Shown: piece by piece, positions 40,706-47,300 of the stretch
Numbering within the stretch: the first letter of the stretch is position 1
How the letters are laid out: the number at the start of each line of letters is the position of its first letter
Source: Maricaulis sp965242785
Lineage (GTDB): Bacteria > Pseudomonadota > Alphaproteobacteria > Caulobacterales > Maricaulaceae
NCBI GenBank assembly: GCA_965242785.1
Contig: CBDETA010000004.1
Coordinates: 558,001-622,000 of the forward strand
DNA: 64,000 nt
Reading direction: 5' to 3'
Notes under the pieces: generated by a model
Databases searched by the model: none
What the model was told of the DNA's origin: nothing
What the model saw: the letters and a program-made list of their open reading frames with translations, nothing else
Position numbers and translations under genes: made by a program

Positions 40706-41384
40706 GAGCCTGATCTCCTCCATCGCCGGCCAGCGCCAAACCCTGCTGGACCGGATCGCCGACAGTGCGCGCCTTGCCGGGCGCGATGCGGATGCCATCA
40801 AACTCGTGGCCGTGTCAAAACGCCAGAGTGAAGACCGGCTGGACGCAGCCCTGGCGGCCGGCCAGCGCGTGTTCGGGGAAAACCGGGTGCAGGAAGCACA
40901 GGCGCACTGGCAGGCCCGCCGGTCCCATTGGCCCGACCTGGAATTGCGGTTGATCGGCCCCCTGCAGAGCAACAAGGCGGCGGATGCCGTTGCCCTGTTC
41001 GACGTCATCGAGACGCTGGACCGCGACAAGCTGGCCGGGGCCCTTCGTAAGGCGATGGACGAGCAGGGCCGCGAACCCCGGCTCTACGTCCAGGTCAACA
41101 CGGGCGAGGAAGAGCAGAAGGCCGGTGTGGCGCCGGCCGATGTCGTCGCCTTCGTGGCGAGGATGCGCGAGGCCTACGGCTTTGCGATCGAGGGCCTGAT
41201 GTGCATTCCCCCGGTCGAGGAACCGGCCGGTCTACACTTTGCCCTGCTGGCAAAACTGGCGCGGGAAGCGGGGGTGGACCAGCTCTCCATGGGCATGAGC
41301 GCGGATTTCGAGATCGCCGCCGCCCTGGGCGCGACGTCCGTGCGCGTCGGCACGGCGTTTTTTGGTGAGCGGGACGCAGGGTGA
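40704..41384 (+). CDS. YggS/PLPBP family pyridoxal phosphate homeostasis protein
   Basis: A 226-residue PLP-binding TIM-barrel protein with no known catalytic activity, involved in vitamin B6 and amino-acid balance. The PLP lysine is in IKLVAVSKRQSED. Other family marks are FGENRVQEAQAHW, LRLIGPLQSNKAADAV, VQVNTGEEEQKAG, GLMCIPP and LSMGMSADFEIAAALGATSVRVGTAFFG (in order). It starts in the CATG shared with the ThiE/TenI gene. Confidence 0.93.
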   Translation: MSLISSIAGQRQTLLDRIADSARLAGRDADAIKLVAVSKRQSEDRLDAALAAGQRVFGENRVQEAQAHWQARRSHWPDLELRLIGPLQSNKAADAVALFDVIETLDRDKLAGALRKAMDEQGREPRLYVQVNTGEEEQKAGVAPADVVAFVARMREAYGFAIEGLMCIPPVEEPAGLHFALLAKLAREAGVDQLSMGMSADFEIAAALGATSVRVGTAFFGERDAG

Positions 41385-41421
41385 GCGGGAAAAGGTGAGT
41401 ATTTGTCCGAGGCAAGTCTCA

Positions 41422-41583
41422 TTTCCTTCCCCTTGACGGGGAAGGTGGATCGCCACGCAGTGGCGAGACGGAAGGGGTGAAAGCGCGAAGCGCTGCGAAT
41501 CCCGGTGGAGGCAGGTTTGTAGAAACCTCGCCCCCACCCACTCCACCGCTTCGCGGTCCCCCTCGCCCATCAAGGGCGAGGAT
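41422..41583. repeat. Mosaic palindromic element, copy B
   Basis: The gap 41385-41663 is filled by nested palindromes. There is a head hairpin CTTCCCC-TTGA-CGGGGAAG near 41427-41446, CGCCACgcaGTGGCG at about 41450-41466 and AGGTTTgtagAAACCT near 41513-41528. CCGC-TT-CGCGG follows, then a tail hairpin CTCGCCC-ATCAA-GGGCGAG at 41562-41580. The order head hairpin, GGTGGAGG, tail hairpin matches the element at 10570-10755. No gene is visible. Confidence 0.7.
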
Positions 41584-41663
41584 CGAGCGTGGTCCGTCGT
41601 TTCCAGTCAGGACTTCGCCACGCAGGTAAGATCATGAAACTTCGTGCGGTCAGGCGTCCGAGC

Positions 41664-42164
41664 CTAACGAATCGTCAGTGTGTCACCCGGCCTGGCAGCC
41701 GCCAGCAGGGCGCGGACATCGCCGGGGTCGAGGGCGATACACCCTTGTGTCGGCTCGTAATCGCCGCGCTTGCAATGCAGGAAGATGGCCGAGCCCAGCC
41801 CCGGAACGGGCGGGTCGTCATTGTGTCCCAGCACCAGGATGAGGTCGTACAGCCCATCCTTGCGCCAGAGATCCTCGTGCGAGGCCGGATAGGGTTTGCG
41901 CACAGGGCGGTTGTAGGCCGGATCGGCCGGATCATCGCACCAGCCGTCCTTCTCGCGGATTTCGCGCACCGGAAGGGCGGTGTCGGGTCTTGGGCCGCGG
42001 TCGGCGCGATAGAGCACCCGACGCAGGGCATAGCAGCCCAGCGGCGTGGCGCCGTCGCCCTCGCGCTTGGCTGACGCATCCGTGATGCCGCCTTTTCCGA
42101 GCGCGGCCCTTACGGTGCGCGCGCCCAGGGTCATTGTTCCGTTTGAAGAGACTTGCCAATCCAT
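41664..42164 (-). CDS. L,D-transpeptidase (YkuD) family protein
   Basis: A 166-residue YkuD-domain protein. The catalytic region is IFLHCKRGDYEPTQGCIALD: His, then the nucleophile Cys in QGCIAL; an LILVLGHNDDP strand lies before it. Such enzymes make 3-3 peptidoglycan cross-links or attach proteins to the wall, but this compact form has no visible signal peptide. Export by another route, or a longer unseen N-terminus, would be needed for a periplasmic role. It is divergent from the CenR-like regulator with 257 bases between starts. Confidence 0.82.
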   Translation of the reverse strand: MDWQVSSNGTMTLGARTVRAALGKGGITDASAKREGDGATPLGCYALRRVLYRADRGPRPDTALPVREIREKDGWCDDPADPAYNRPVRKPYPASHEDLWRKDGLYDLILVLGHNDDPPVPGLGSAIFLHCKRGDYEPTQGCIALDPGDVRALLAAARPGDTLTIR

Positions 42165-42358
42165 GTGCCGAACATAGATCGATTTCGTGGTGGTCGGCGA
42201 GGGACGTCATGCGCCAGGCAGTCTGGTGCGCGCGTCCGCTTCGCCTCCCCCACCACGGATGTGTGTCCGGTGTGCGGACTCGAGTTCAGACAAGCAATAC
42301 CGGGGCCAGAAACAGGCGTGTTGAATGCAAGGCAATCCGTCATGATGCAGCAAAACTT

Positions 42359-42379
42359 GCCCGGCAAAATCTGCCGGGC
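42359..42379. promoter_or_regulatory. 8-bp palindrome upstream of the CenR-like gene
   Basis: GCCCGGCA (42359-42366) and TGCCGGGC (42372-42379) form a perfect inverted repeat with a 5-base centre, 43 bases before the ATG. It could be an operator or a hairpin in the leader. There is no T tract. The rest of 42165-42421 shows no gene. Confidence 0.4.
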
Positions 42380-42421
42380 GGCAGGAATTGCCTTGCGCAA
42401 CGAAATGGGCATGATCACAGC

Positions 42422-43108
42422 ATGAGCGCACAAAAGACGATTCTGATCGTTGACGATGATGAAGACCTGCGCGAGGCGCTGGTCGAGCAATTCGCACTAC
42501 ACCAGGAATTCCGCACCCTGTCGGCCGGCCGGGCCGGCGAAGGCATGTCGATTGCCAAGGCCGAGCGGGCGGATGTGGTGTTGCTGGACGTGGACCTGCC
42601 GGACATGGATGGCCGCGAGGCCTGTCGGCTGATGCGAAAGAACGGATTGTCGGCGCCGATCGTCATGCTGACGGCTCAGGACACCGACGCTGACCAGATC
42701 CTGGGCCTGGAATCCGGTGCCAATGACTATGTCACCAAGCCGTTCAAATTCTCCGTCCTGCTCGCTCGCGTGCGCGCGCACATGCGCAGTCACGAGCAGA
42801 GCGAGGACGCGGTCTTCCAGATCGGCCCGTATGAATTTCGCCCGGCGATGAAGTTGCTGCTCACCGCGGACGAGAAGAAAATCCGGTTGACGGAAAAAGA
42901 AACGAACATCCTCAAATATCTATACCGGGCCGGCGGCAAGCCGGTGCCGCGCGACGAGCTGTTGCACGAGGTGTGGGGGTATAATCCGGCCGTGACCACG
43001 CACACGCTGGAAACCCACGTCTACCGCCTGCGCCAGAAGATCGAGCCGGATCCCGGACAGGCGCGTCTGCTGGTCACCGAGAGCGGTGGCTACAGGCTGC
43101 AGAACTAG
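42422..43108 (+). CDS. cenR: OmpR-family response regulator, CenR-like
   Basis: A 228-residue two-component regulator. The receiver domain (1-120) has the acidic pair VDDDED, the phospho-acceptor Asp in VVLLDVDLPDMDGREA and the Lys in DYVTKPFKFSVLLARV. The winged-helix output domain has KKIRLTEKETNILKYLYRAGGKPV and WGYNPAVTTHTLETHVYRLRQKIEPDPG (in order). The run SHEQSEDAVFQIGPYEFRP matches my memory of Caulobacter CenR, an essential envelope regulator. The cognate kinase CenK is not in the window. The adjacent L,D-transpeptidase and DUF922 genes fit an envelope role. Confidence 0.75.
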   Translation: MSAQKTILIVDDDEDLREALVEQFALHQEFRTLSAGRAGEGMSIAKAERADVVLLDVDLPDMDGREACRLMRKNGLSAPIVMLTAQDTDADQILGLESGANDYVTKPFKFSVLLARVRAHMRSHEQSEDAVFQIGPYEFRPAMKLLLTADEKKIRLTEKETNILKYLYRAGGKPVPRDELLHEVWGYNPAVTTHTLETHVYRLRQKIEPDPGQARLLVTESGGYRLQN

Positions 43109-43114
43109 GCCTGC

Positions 43115-43741
43115 ATGCGACGCGGTCTGACCCGATGCGCGATCCTGGTGGCCGGCCTTCTGGCCGGCCTGTCCGGAGCCATATCCTTGGCCCAGGACGC
43201 ACCCGAACTGCCGCGGGTAGAACAGGTCCCGCTGACGATTGCGATCGAGCATTATGATGTTGAGGGCCGCCGCTATCGGGATGCCGTCTCGCGGATCCGG
43301 CAGGTCGGGCCGATGGGCTATGATGCGGTGACCCATTCGGCGATCAGCTACTATTTCGAGACGTCCCGGGGGCCGGACGGGTGCTCACTGCGCTATCTGG
43401 AACTGCCCCTGGATGTGCGGATCCTCTATCCGCGCTGGACGGGCTATGAGCGGGCTCGTCGGGCGGAACGGGATGCCTGGGACCGGCATATCCATGTCCT
43501 GACCGTGCATGAGAACATCCACGCCCTGATCGCTTTCCTGGGGACAATCGAAGCCTATAACAGCCTCATCCAGACGGCGGCGGAGCCCGATTGTGATGCC
43601 TTGCAGGCGCTGCTGCGGGCCCGTACCGACGAGGCCAATGACCGCGTGCGGCAATGGCAGCGCGATTTCGACCGGGTCACCGACCACGGCATGGAGCAGG
43701 ATGGTTTCGACCTTCAGGCCTTCATGGCCGAGCGGCTCTAG
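43115..43741 (+). CDS. DUF922 exported putative zinc protease
   Basis: A 208-residue protein with a signal peptide (CAILVAGLLAGLSGAISLAQ). It contains VEHYDVEG-like start of the domain (IAIEHYDVEGRRYRDAVSRI), the HExxH zinc motif in LTVHENIHALIAFL and a later DHGMEQDGFD. DUF922 proteins are predicted secreted Zn-dependent proteases of unknown substrate. It begins six bases after the CenR-like gene and is probably co-transcribed. Its stop shares CTAG with xthA. Confidence 0.82.
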   Translation: MRRGLTRCAILVAGLLAGLSGAISLAQDAPELPRVEQVPLTIAIEHYDVEGRRYRDAVSRIRQVGPMGYDAVTHSAISYYFETSRGPDGCSLRYLELPLDVRILYPRWTGYERARRAERDAWDRHIHVLTVHENIHALIAFLGTIEAYNSLIQTAAEPDCDALQALLRARTDEANDRVRQWQRDFDRVTDHGMEQDGFDLQAFMAERL

Positions 43742-44550
43742 CCGCCGATCTTCAGCACCACGGGCGCGTGGTCGGAGGGTTTTTCCCAGCCGCGGCAGTC
43801 TTCCCAGATGCGGAAGGCCTCGCGGCCGCCGGCCAGGGCCCGCTCGCGCACAGCTGGGGCAGCCCAAATATGGTCGAGACGACGGCCGCGATTGGCGGCT
43901 TTCCAGTCGCGGGCGCGATAGCTCCACCAGGAATAGACTTTCTCGTCCATGGGGATCAGTTCGCGGGCGACATCGGCGAATTTGCCGGCCTGGCGGATGC
44001 GCTCCAGCGCCTCGGTCTCCACCGGCGTGTGCGAGACGACCTTGAGCAATTGTTTGTGCGACCAGACATCATGCTCATAGGGCGCGATGTTGAAATCGCC
44101 GACCAGCACCAGGGGCGCATTCTCGGCCGCGCGCTCGCGGAAATAGGCCTCGATCCGATCCAGGAAGGCCAGCTTGTGGGCGAAACGCGGATTGATGGCC
44201 GGGTCCGGCTCGTCGCCACCGGCGGGAATGTAGAAATTGTGCAGCTCGATGCCGTCCACCATGACCCGCTGGTGACGCGCCTCGGACTTGGGGCACAGCG
44301 CCTCGTCGGACAGATCCTCCAGCGGCAGTTTCGAGGCAATGGCCACGCCATGCATGCCCTTCTGGCCGCGCACGTGGAAATGGCGAAAGCCCATTTCGCG
44401 GAAGGCAGCTTCGGGGAATTCATGGTTCTGGCACTTGATCTCCTGCAGGCAGAGCACGTCCGGATCGGCCTCACGCACCCAGTCGGCGACGAGCGGCGCG
44501 CGCAGGCGGACCGAATTGATGTTCCAGCTGGCAAGGGTAAGGGCGGTCAT
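43738..44550 (-). CDS. xthA: Exodeoxyribonuclease III
   Basis: AP endonuclease and 3'-phosphodiesterase of base-excision repair. The 270 residues carry LASWNINSVRLR, the metal-binding Glu in LCLQEIKCQ, LVGDFNIAP, NRGRRLDHIWAA and the catalytic SDHAPVVL. Full length for the family. Near lolA and ftsK, a common alphaproteobacterial neighbourhood. The stop shares CTAG (43738-43741) with the DUF922 gene. Confidence 0.95.
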   Translation of the reverse strand: MTALTLASWNINSVRLRAPLVADWVREADPDVLCLQEIKCQNHEFPEAAFREMGFRHFHVRGQKGMHGVAIASKLPLEDLSDEALCPKSEARHQRVMVDGIELHNFYIPAGGDEPDPAINPRFAHKLAFLDRIEAYFRERAAENAPLVLVGDFNIAPYEHDVWSHKQLLKVVSHTPVETEALERIRQAGKFADVARELIPMDEKVYSWWSYRARDWKAANRGRRLDHIWAAPAVRERALAGGREAFRIWEDCRGWEKPSDHAPVVLKIGG

Positions 44551-44579
44551 CTTCAGGTCCTGCAGGTTCGTGCGATCGA

Positions 44580-45188
44580 TCAGAGAATATTGTAGGTCGC
44601 GCCGGCCAGGCCGACGGGCCAGCGGCCGCGGGCAAACAGACGCCAGCGGGCAAGGAAGGGATGCGGCGGCTCGTCATCCTCAGCCTCGGCCATGACGACG
44701 AGGGCAGCGCCGTTGGCGGCCTGGGCCAGCGCGCCGGCGGCGGCGTGGACCAGGCTCATGTCCTCGACATCAGCCATGGCGGCAGCGTCCTCGATGGCAT
44801 CGCGGGCATTGTCGCCGGTCTTTTCCGCCACCAGGGTCAACAGCGTGCCGACAGCCTGCTCGTCCAAACGCTCCAGGGCGCGGGAGACGAGACCCGTGCG
44901 CAGCATCTCTTCGGCCTCCCAGCCGATCGGGTCGCTGTCGAGCACTTCGGCCGCATCGGCGGCTTCGTCCCAATCGCCCAGCAGGGCCGGCTCGGCCTCG
45001 GGAAAGCCCAGCCCGTCCAGATAGACCCGGGCCAGGTATTGTTCGCGCGCGTCCAGGGGCTCTCCCAGCCGGGAAAACCAGGCATTCGCATTGAGGCTCT
45101 CGGCAAAGGCCTTGGCCTTGTAGAGCAGCGGGATTTCTTCGAGCAGGCGCGGAATGTCCGCGTCGTCGGAGTCGTTCTGGAATTGCAT
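44580..45188 (-). CDS. Conserved acidic protein of unknown function
   Basis: A 202-residue, alanine- and acid-rich soluble protein I do not recognise. It has no signal peptide or membrane helix. Recognisable stretches are LLEEIPLLYKAKAFAESLNANAWFSRLGEPL near the start, a helical middle (WEAEEMLRTGLVSRALERLDEQAVGTL) and PHPFLARWRLFARGRWPVGLAGATYNIL at the end, each quoted in order. The predicted all-helical middle suggests a repeat-like helical fold. The ATG at 45188 has AGGTGG just upstream. It lies 29 bases before xthA in the same direction. Confidence 0.65.
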   Translation of the reverse strand: MQFQNDSDDADIPRLLEEIPLLYKAKAFAESLNANAWFSRLGEPLDAREQYLARVYLDGLGFPEAEPALLGDWDEAADAAEVLDSDPIGWEAEEMLRTGLVSRALERLDEQAVGTLLTLVAEKTGDNARDAIEDAAAMADVEDMSLVHAAAGALAQAANGAALVVMAEAEDDEPPHPFLARWRLFARGRWPVGLAGATYNIL

Positions 45189-45299
45189 GGCCACCTATGT
45201 AGCGAGCCCGCTCAGGGCTGCACAGGGGACGAGATGCAAAAGCGGTGGGTAAAGGCGGTCTGGAGGGCCTGGCGGAAGACCGAAAGAACCGGCCCCAAA

Positions 45300-45440
45300 C
45301 GAAATGCGCCCGGTCTCAAGGGGGGAGGAGACCGGGCGCAAAGCCGTGCGCTTGTCTTTTCCAGCGCAGCGCCGGGAGGGGATCAGTCCGGCGCGACCGA
45401 GATCAGGATCCGCAAGCGGGGGGACGACGCCGATCCATTT
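45300..45440 (-). ncRNA. Candidate small RNA: three hairpins with C-rich loops (member 2)
   Basis: The 350-base gap between lolA and the acidic-protein gene has no credible ORF but strong inverted repeats. On the minus strand, in order, they are: a weak GGATC/GATCC stem (plus coordinates 45406-45410 and 45432-45436) around a loop with GTCCCCCC; GCGCCGG/CCGGCGC (45369-45375 with 45388-45394) with loop ACTGATCCCCTC; and a perfect 13-bp TGCGCCCGGTCTC/GAGACCGGGCGCA (45305-45317 with 45328-45340) with loop CTCCCCCCTT, followed by ATTTCGTTT. Upstream, TTGCAG-N17-CGTTAT could be a promoter. Strand and transcription are inferred. Confidence 0.4.
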
Positions 45441-45538
45441 GTCTCTCAGTCAGCGTTACAATAACGCCACAGCAAAACGCCCTCTGCAAATAAAAAATGA
45501 GAAAGAATTTGCGTGTGACACAAAAGTCGCAGCCAGGC

Positions 45539-46234
45539 CTAGCGGCCGCGGCGGCTATTGCGGCGATCCTCCGGCTCGGGAACCTGGAAAAGCCGGGGGT
45601 CCAGGCGCATTCCGGTTTCCACCTGGCTGAGGCTGACCCGGGTGATCTCGCCCAGCGCGTCGGTGACAAACCATTCGCGCAGCTCGTAGCTGGGTTCGGC
45701 AAAGACCAGCATCAACTCGCCCTCCATTTCACCGCGAGGGTCGCGCAAAGTCAGATAAAGGAAGCCGTACTCGCTCTCCAGCCCGGCGATCTCGGCGTCC
45801 TCGGCGAGATCGATATCACGCTTGAGGATCCAGTAGAGCGGGGTCGAGCGCAGCGGAATCCGGTCGACGGTTTCCAGCGCCTCGTCCTGGATGGCGACCG
45901 TGGTGCCGTCGGCAATCACCTGGATCGGGCTGGGATCGTCATAATCAAAGCGCAGTCGCCCCGGTCGCGCGATCGACACATCGCCCTCGGCAAAAGACCC
46001 GTCCGGCGCGACCTGCTGGAAGCGGGCCCGCAGGGTCTCGATGGAATTCAGATAGGCATTGATGCCGGCCAGCGCGGTTTCCCGGTCCGGCCCGGCCGCC
46101 GGGGCGGTGTGTTCAACCGCTTCGCCGTGCGCGGGCTGGGCTGTGGCCATGGGAGGGTCCGCCGCCAGCGTGTTGACGCTGTCGGTGGCGACACCCTGAC
46201 TGAACAGGGCGAGAGAGAGAAAGACCTCGATCAT
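45539..46234 (-). CDS. lolA: LolA-family outer-membrane lipoprotein carrier protein
   Basis: A 231-residue periplasmic carrier that moves lipoproteins from LolCDE to the outer membrane. It has a short N-terminal hydrophobic signal (MIEVFLSLALFSQGVA), then a low-complexity linker. The LolA half-barrel follows: INAYLNSIETLRARFQQVAPDG, GRLRFDYDDPSPIQVIADG, LYLTLRDPRG and LGEITRVSLSQVETG. A basic C-terminus RRNSRRGR is unusual. The usual lolA-ftsK adjacency is broken here by an SMP-30-like gene. Confidence 0.87.
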   Translation of the reverse strand: MIEVFLSLALFSQGVATDSVNTLAADPPMATAQPAHGEAVEHTAPAAGPDRETALAGINAYLNSIETLRARFQQVAPDGSFAEGDVSIARPGRLRFDYDDPSPIQVIADGTTVAIQDEALETVDRIPLRSTPLYWILKRDIDLAEDAEIAGLESEYGFLYLTLRDPRGEMEGELMLVFAEPSYELREWFVTDALGEITRVSLSQVETGMRLDPRLFQVPEPEDRRNSRRGR

Positions 46235-46311
46235 GCGCGCAAGCTGACAAGGGATTGGGGCGCGAGCAAGGCCTCAATGTTCATTCGCCTGTCAGGCTGC
46301 ACACTCCGGTA

Positions 46312-47157
46312 TCATTGACCGGCCAGTCGCGGGGCGCGTCCGGACTGGGAACAATCTATCCGCCAGGCCGAGACCTCGTTCGTGCTCCAGTGCGGCACCA
46401 GCAGCAGGTTTCCCGACACCAGGATATCATTCATGAAAACGCCGTTGTCACGCTCATCGAAAATCGGCGTGCGGCCGTGCCGCGGGCTCCAATACCAGAT
46501 CTCGCCGGGCCATTGGCTGACCAGATACCCGTCGCGCGTCACCCGGGCGATGCCGTCGGCATTGTCGAATCCGTCAGCCAGTTCCATTATCGCCTCGCCC
46601 TGCCAGTCAGCGGACAGCACCGTGCCGGCCGCCATGGTGGCAATCAGCATGCGCTCGGATTCCGGAAGCAGGCCATTGACCCCGCCCAGGCGCTCATCCT
46701 CCAGCCAGACGGTCCAGCGACCATCCTCATAGGCGTGAATGCGGCCCCGGGCGCTGTCAGAGACATAGATGCGGCCGCCATGCGCCGAGACATCATTGAG
46801 AAAGCCCGCACCCTCCAGAAAGTGCCGCGCCAGGATGTGCCCGCTGGCTGCATCGATCTCGACCACCTGATCGATATCGGAAACGAACACCCGCCCGTCC
46901 ATCAGGGCCAGGCCCTTGGGCGCATCAAGCCCGGCGACCCAGGCCGGGTCTGTCAGCTGGCCCTGTGCGTCCAGACGGGCCAGATAGCCCGCGCCATTGC
47001 GTTCGGCCGCCTCGCCATTGACGTTGGAGACGATGAAACCGCCTTCGCCATCGGCAATGATGCTTTCCGGATTGCCCAGCCCGCCAGTGCGCCAGACCGG
47101 CTGGAAGTTTGGAATTTGAGACGCCAGGCAAAGCCCTGTCACAACAGAAACAATCAT
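46312..47157 (-). CDS. SMP-30/gluconolactonase-like beta-propeller protein, exported
   Basis: A 281-residue protein with an N-terminal signal (MIVSVVTGLCLASQI) and a six-bladed propeller pattern of repeated G-x-x-V-S/A-D segments: NPESIIADGEGGFIVSNVNG, DAPKGLALMDGRVFVSDIDQ, LNDVSAHGGRIYVSDSARG and NADGIARVTRDGYLVSQWPG. It resembles SMP-30/strictosidine-synthase-like lactonases; the substrate is unknown. The ATG at 47157 (GAGGGG five bases upstream) is favoured over a GTG at 47163. It lies between ftsK and lolA, where most relatives have nothing, so it may be a later insertion. Confidence 0.75.
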   Translation of the reverse strand: MIVSVVTGLCLASQIPNFQPVWRTGGLGNPESIIADGEGGFIVSNVNGEAAERNGAGYLARLDAQGQLTDPAWVAGLDAPKGLALMDGRVFVSDIDQVVEIDAASGHILARHFLEGAGFLNDVSAHGGRIYVSDSARGRIHAYEDGRWTVWLEDERLGGVNGLLPESERMLIATMAAGTVLSADWQGEAIMELADGFDNADGIARVTRDGYLVSQWPGEIWYWSPRHGRTPIFDERDNGVFMNDILVSGNLLLVPHWSTNEVSAWRIDCSQSGRAPRLAGQ

Positions 47158-47300
47158 ATCCACCCCTCATACCCTCAGGTTACGAGAATACCGCACAGTC
47201 CCGGGCTAAAACCCCGCAAGAAGAATCACGAGTCGGTGAAGATTGTGGGCAGAGCGTAATGCCCGCTTCAGTTTCAAGGCGGGGCCTTGGGTGTGCCGAC

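Noticed and set aside
45245..45493. Short plus-strand ORF (about 82 codons) in the lolA gap
   Set aside because: Arginine/glycine-rich, no Shine-Dalgarno, and it runs through the perfect 13-bp inverted repeat, which is better explained as an RNA hairpin.
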